Source: Gracilaria domingensis (Eukaryota; Rhodophyta; Florideophyceae; Gracilariales; Gracilariaceae). Taken from it: DNA of 21,780 bases. Shown in pieces: positions 16,740 to 21,780 of this stretch (position 1 is its first letter; the number at the start of each line of letters is the position of its first letter). The notes under the pieces were generated by a model, which was given only the letters and a program-made list of their open reading frames with translations, had not been told where the DNA came from and ran no database searches. A program made the translations under genes and the position numbers. The stretch spans positions 1 to 21,780 of the forward strand of contig VCMS01000003.1 in NCBI GenBank assembly GCA_022539475.1, written 5' to 3'.

Positions 16740-19084
16740 TCACAACATTCAGTTGGTTCACGCTGTCGTACAATGTCATCCAGTGAACGCTCATTAAATC
16801 TTCCATTAATTCCATAACCTCACGCCGCCAAAAATATAAGGTATTGCCGAGCAATATGACGTGCTGCGAAAAACAATTGTCGGTGATACCTTTCATCCGA
16901 TCTCCCTTTAGAAGCCTGAAAAAGGCTATCAAGCACGACGCTTCTTCAACTAACTTCCGTTTATGCCCCCAACTCTTGATTCTTAGCGTACATTAAAATC
17001 GGTGGTTCGCTGCTGCTGTTTCACTTTTCATCAACCTTGATCCTCTAGCACCCGTATATGCCTTGGCAAGGTGCATTGTACAAACGATATCGAACTCCTC
17101 ATAAAGTCACTGCGATATCCCAACCTGATCGTCGCTCCATCTTTCCATTCCTAGATTGTTGCTCCTAATATAGACCCGCGTTATTACTATCATTCTGTAT
17201 CTCCGCGCGCGTAGCCTGTCGAAATGATAGATGAATGATAAACGCTTTCGATAATCGTTCTTATAGCCCAAGAAACTCAATCGACTATAAGCAGTGTTTG
17301 GCAACATCACTGATAAATTAGTAATAAAGGGGCCAGTAGTTTTCGCACCACCTTCAATGTCTCACGTACTGGGGATCAACCAGCAGAGCTTAGCACTAAG
17401 TTCGACTATGAACCAGGATCTATCCAGCGTCAAGTGGCCTCCAGACCCTACGGCGGTTTAGGACAAGAACATAGAGTCATGTTCACACCCTCCAAAGAAA
17501 CATAACATCAGAAATGGAAGAGGCACGAAAGGGGTAGGAAACAATGAACCAGAATGCAAGTACCTGAAAAAACGGACGCGATGATGATATTGATGATGGA
17601 GAGGAGAGAAAGAGCGAGGAAGGCGAGAGGGACACAAGTTCATGACGTTCTGTCGGAGATGTTTGCGCGCGGGAAGTACAGACAACCAAAACCTGACGAA
17701 ACATTAACCGTTACACATTCAGAGTACCCTAAATTGCTCGTCTAGGCCAGTTTCAAAAAAACTACTCTCGATACATTTGCTTACAAGTGATATAACAAAA
17801 CCGAAACCAAAAACTTCTGAATAAATTTAGCTGCCAAACCCACAGGCAGCCCGTCAAGACAGTCGGACCGGCGCGACCAGCTAGCTGGCCATGCTGCTGA
17901 TGATGATGTCTGCCAATCTGTTGCCAATCTTTGCCACATCTGGCCAAAATACCAAAAGTAGCCCTGTAAAGACGGGCGCGTCAGACATGGCTAGCTTGCA
18001 CAGACCTTCCAAGAATACATATCAGCAGAAAGAGAACAGGCACGAAGGGGATAGGAAGAAAATAAGTTTATAGTGGAAATAACTGAAAAAGGGCGGACGC
18101 GATGATGAGAGTGATAGCGGGGCAGAAAAGACCCAGGGGAAGCGATGAGACAGTAACTTATGGCGCCCCCTGTCGAAATGCCTGCGCGCGGGAAGTACAG
18201 GTTTCTTTGAAGTGAACAAAATGGCCCAATTTCCTCAAGAGGGCGAGCTAAAATTACAACGACGAACCACGACGTACACAACAATCACAACCATTAAATC
18301 ATAAACATAATTTTTCCTTTCTTGATGCCTATACAGGGCCTCCAATGTTTTTCCAGTAGGTCTTAAAGCAATTTAAAGGAACCTTGTAGTTCAGCGATCG
18401 TACACAGGGTCCATCCAACATTAAATACGTTCAGAATTCAAGAAATATAATAACTTTTCATCCCCCCAGATTTCCTTTCAACGTACATTTCTCTATCTCC
18501 TCATAGGCAGTCTAAGGCGTCTAATCCGTTATGAAGTTCTGGCTGCGGTTCTGAATGTACTGAGTCAAATCGATCCAAACTCCTCCAAAAGATTAATGTT
18601 CATTCTCGCTGTTTCTAGAAGCCATGCGCAATAATACATAAAGTTCCGGGATATTGTCTTATAAGCTCCGTTATAATCGCTTTGAAATATCATTGGACAT
18701 GTTGAGGTTGGTAGAAAGGCGGGTATCGTTGCAGAAAAAGGTTGAAAACGGCAACGGCAAAGTTGATCGATGATAGTAGATGAGACCCGGAAGAACGGGA
18801 CACCACCGCAATGCAAACTGTCTGTCTCAATTTGACATTTTGTCCTGGCTGAATCCTGTTAACCGATACACATCCGCTTGCCACGTTACCACTGTGTGAA
18901 CCTTATTTATAAGTTCCAAGTTACAAGGACATCCCCGTTTGGATGGAAAGAGGAATTAGAGGGGAGACGTGGAGAACTTGCCAATGAAAACTCACAAGCT
19001 TATAGACGCTTACGTGATCGTATCTCACAACAATCACCGAATTATCACATGCAATCACAGATAACTGCATGTTAATGCCCGATC
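16740..19084. repeat. Array unit 6 (very noisy, about 2345 bp)
   Basis: The first 700 bases (about 16740-17450) are the most divergent part of the array, with many insertions and replaced stretches; the rest is recognisable throughout. Start and end are approximate. Gene B remains lie at about 16810-17750 and gene A remains at about 17995-19130. Confidence 0.8.
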
Positions 19085-21176
19085 TAAACTTCCTTGTGCG
19101 TTCTAGTTCTAATGTTATCCGATGAACTTATTATAATTCTTTGATTGAATTCCGATAACCACGCGCCAAAAAATTAAGCGATTGCGAAATAAACTGCTGC
19201 CGAAAAAACAATAGATACCTTTGCATCCGCTTAGAGCAAAGCATCACGCTCTCATAACTTCGTTTATGCCCACTTGATTTTAGCGTATAATCGTTTCTTG
19301 TTGAATCACCTGTTAATAGTGGCAAAGTAAAGTAGAACTCCTCATAGAAAGTGACTGCATATCATGAATGGCTTCTTGGATGCTCCATAATAAACCTCGC
19401 TATACTTCATTCGTTACTGGAAATGAGATGAATTTGACAAACGCTTCGATATCTTTCTATAGCCAAGAACTCAATCGATTAACGCAGTGTTTTTGCAATC
19501 ACTGATAAATTAGTAATAAAGGGCCAGTAGTGTTTCCACCTCAAAATTTCAATCAAGCACAGCTAAAAGACATGCGGCCTCAGACCCTACAGGGTTTAGG
19601 ATCAAGAACGATAGAGTCCATTGTTGCACACCTCCAAAGAAGACATAAACATCAGAAAGTAAGAGGCACGAATAGGGTAGGAAACAATAACCAGAATGGC
19701 AATACCTGAAAAACGACGCGCATGTATGATATTGGTGATGAGAGGAGAGAAAAGACGAGGGAGCGAGAGACACCAAGTTCATGACTTCTGTCGAGATGTT
19801 GCGCGCCTCGGAAGTACAGACAACAAAACCTGACGAAACATTACCGTACACATTCAGGAGTACCCGTAAATTTGTCGTCTGGCCATTCAAAAAACTACTC
19901 TCGATACATTTCTGCTACAAGTAGATTAACAAAACCGAAACCAAAAACTCCTAATAAAAATTTAGCTGCCAAACCCACAGCAGCCCGTTAAGAAGACAAG
20001 TCGACCGGCGCACCAAGCTGGCCCTGCCATGCTACTGATGAGATGTCTGCCAATCTTGTTGCCAATCTTTCCACTCTGGCAAAATACCAAAGCAGTAGCC
20101 TGTAAGACGGGCCTGTCAGACATGGCCTAGATTGCAGCACCCTCCAAAGAAGACATCATAACAGCAGAAGAGAACAGGCACGAAAGGATTAGGAAAAAAT
20201 AATATAGGTGCGAAATAACTGAGAAAGGCCGGACGCGATGATGATATTGATGTATAGCGGGCAGAAAAAGACCCAGGGAAGCGAAGACAGTAACTTTATG
20301 GCGCCCCTGTCGAAAGGCTGCGCGCGGGAAGTACAGGTTTCTTTGAAGTAGACAAATGGCACTCCAATTTTCAAGTTGCGAGCAAATTACAACGACAACC
20401 ACACACAACAACAAAATCAAACCATAAACATAAACATACATTCCTTCCTTTCTTGATGGCCTATACGGCTCCAATGTTTTTCCCAGGTAGGTCTTAAAGC
20501 AATAAAGGAACCTTGTATTCAAACGATCGTTAACATCAGGTCCATCCAAATAGAAACTTCGAGATTCAAGAAATATAATAATTCACCCCCAGATTCTCTC
20601 CAACGTACATTTCTCTATTACTTCCTCATAGCAGTCTTTAAGGGGTCAATCCCGTTATTGAAGTTCTGACTGCGCGTTCTAATGTACTGAGTCAATCGAT
20701 TGCCAACTCCTCCAAAATATTAATTTCCAGTCTCGCTGGTTTTCTAGAAGCCATGCGAATAACATAATAGTTCCTATATTTGTCTTATAGCATCCGTATA
20801 ATCGCTTGCAAATATCATTGACATGTTGGAGAGTGTAGAAAGCGCGTTATCGTGTGCAGAAAAAGGTTGAAAATAAAGCGAAAGGCAAGTTGGATCGATG
20901 ATAGTGAATGAGACCCGGCAAACGGCACACCACCGCAATGCAAACTGTCTGTCTCAAATTTGACATTTTGTCCATGCTGAAATTCCTGTTAACCATACAC
21001 ATCCAGCTTGCCACGTTACCACTGTGTGAACCTTATTGATAAAGGTCCAAATGACAAGAATCCCCCGTTGGATGGAAAGGGGAATTAGAGGGGAGACGTA
21101 AGAACTCCAATGAAAACTTCAACAAAGCTTATTAGACGCTTCTACGTGATGTATCTTCACACAATCACGCAAAAAT
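19085..21176. repeat. Array unit 7 (noisy, truncated at its right end)
   Basis: Recognisable over its whole length with scattered indels. It stops after the CACACAATCAC element, about 45 bp before a full unit would end. The first exon of the last gene A copy is therefore missing almost entirely. Gene B remains lie at about 19150-19886. Confidence 0.88.
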
Positions 21177-21780
21177 TGTTGTGCAAAACTGTGGAGCAAC
21201 GCTTCTAGACCTATCAGATGCATCCGGTTTCAAACGAGATGGTTACCGATGGCCGGTGACTTGGCTAAAGTTATGAAAACTTCCTTAATTTTGGGTATTG
21301 TTGGGATTGCGTTTTGGTGACCCTTAATAGGTAGACCTGCATGGGAAGTGCTAGGGTTGTGATCAGTAGCCACGTGTGGAGTTTGGCTAGTCTAAACTTT
21401 TGTACCACGCCCGCTTGGAAATACCCACACCCTCGACAGTTGGTTCGTCCACGTGTATGACCCCTCGGAGGTGTGCATGTAGATACCGCCTAGTAGTAAA
21501 GTATCATACTATGCTCGACGGTGATTTCACCCTGGAGTCCCCGACGACGTAAGATGGACAAGCTGCAGTCGCGTTCCTGCTTCAGGTATCGGGCACCGTC
21601 TTCTACGTCCTCACTCCTAGTCCATTGACCAACTACGCCCTCAGCGCCACCACCACGTACGAACGCCTCTATTACCGATCCCTCGGGGAGTAACCACGAT
21701 TGCTTTCGCACTACTACCCCTCAAAGGGTCACTTAGGAAGCTTGCATCTTGCCATCTCTGACCCTTTGTTTTTATCTACC
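21177..21780 (+). mobile_element. Possible start of a second LTR element (partial)
   Basis: The array stops here and unrelated, GC-richer sequence begins TGTTGTGCAAAACTG, a TG start directly against unit sequence, as the retrotransposon's LTR does on the left. No protein is recognised in about 600 bases: the longest minus-strand open frame (21711-21490) is 73 codons with no known motif. No CA end, primer-binding site or similarity to the left LTR was seen. It may equally be ordinary flanking DNA. Confidence 0.25.

Larger units (their letters stand above)
6085..21176. repeat. Tandem array of seven head-to-tail units of about 2.1 kb
   Basis: The string beginning TAAACTTCGTTGG recurs at 6085, 8179, 10274 and 12369, with degraded forms at about 14631, 16740 and 19085. 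The first three periods are 2094, 2095 and 2095 bp. Units 1-3 differ by only about a dozen bases each. Later units align throughout but carry scattered small indels. The left end abuts an LTR that interrupts a unit, and the right end stops about 45 bp short of a full unit. Each unit appears to encode two split membrane-protein genes on the minus strand. AT content is clearly higher than in the retrotransposon. Confidence 0.95.

Noticed and set aside
6085..21176. CRISPR array, rDNA, or centromeric satellite without genes
   Set aside because: Units of 2.1 kb are far too long for CRISPR, no rRNA sequence is recognisable, and open frames with membrane segments make a purely non-coding satellite less likely, though not impossible.
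6085..21176. Head-to-tail concatemer of an integrated small circular DNA virus or plasmid
   Set aside because: Unit size and compact gene spacing would fit, but no Rep, capsid or nonanucleotide-type origin was recognised in either strand.
21490..21711. 73-codon minus-strand open frame in the right flank
   Set aside because: No recognisable motif, no copies elsewhere in the window, and a length expected by chance in GC-rich sequence.

Overview
This window looks like a repeat-rich stretch of a eukaryotic nuclear genome. Nothing bacterial or phage-like was seen: no operons, Shine-Dalgarno sites, tRNA or rRNA. The left 6.1 kb is the 3' part of a Ty3/gypsy retrotransposon with a chromodomain. Its RNase H, integrase and chromodomain wording resembles elements I associate with oomycetes and other stramenopiles. 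That assignment comes from memory of the family and is moderate at best.

Layout. (1) 1-3581: pol remains in the order RNase H, integrase zinc finger, DDE core, GPY/F module, an unusually long linker, chromodomain. All are broken by many one-base frameshifts. (2) 3582-5332: the non-coding 3' part of the element, much of it packed with very short hairpins whose stems differ in sequence but still pair. The same signal covers the linker and part of the LTR. (3) 5333-5344: polypurine tract. (4) 5345-6084: a 740-bp 3' LTR bounded by TGTAGTG and CACCACA. (5) 6085 to about 21176: seven head-to-tail copies of a unit of about 2095 bp. (6) 21177-21780: unrelated sequence that starts like another LTR.

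The retrotransposon sits inside a unit of the array: its LTR ends exactly where unit sequence resumes, so the array probably continues to the left of the element. Read on the minus strand, each unit can be resolved into two small split genes with introns of about 50-115 nt. I call them gene A (about 250 residues or more) and gene B (about 158 residues). Each predicts a hydrophobic segment near the N terminus, a middle domain of 100-170 residues, a second hydrophobic segment, and a short C-terminal end. A roughly 197-bp block is shared between the end of A and the start of B, so the cassette probably grew by internal duplication. I do not recognise either protein. The gene models rest on reading-frame continuity across GT-AG introns and have no transcript support.

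Quality matters here. Units 1-3 (6085 to about 12540) agree almost perfectly. Units 4-7 and the retroelement are full of scattered one-base insertions and deletions, a pattern expected of unpolished long-read sequence or a gap fill. Many 'broken' genes may therefore be sequencing errors, and the copy number may be unreliable.
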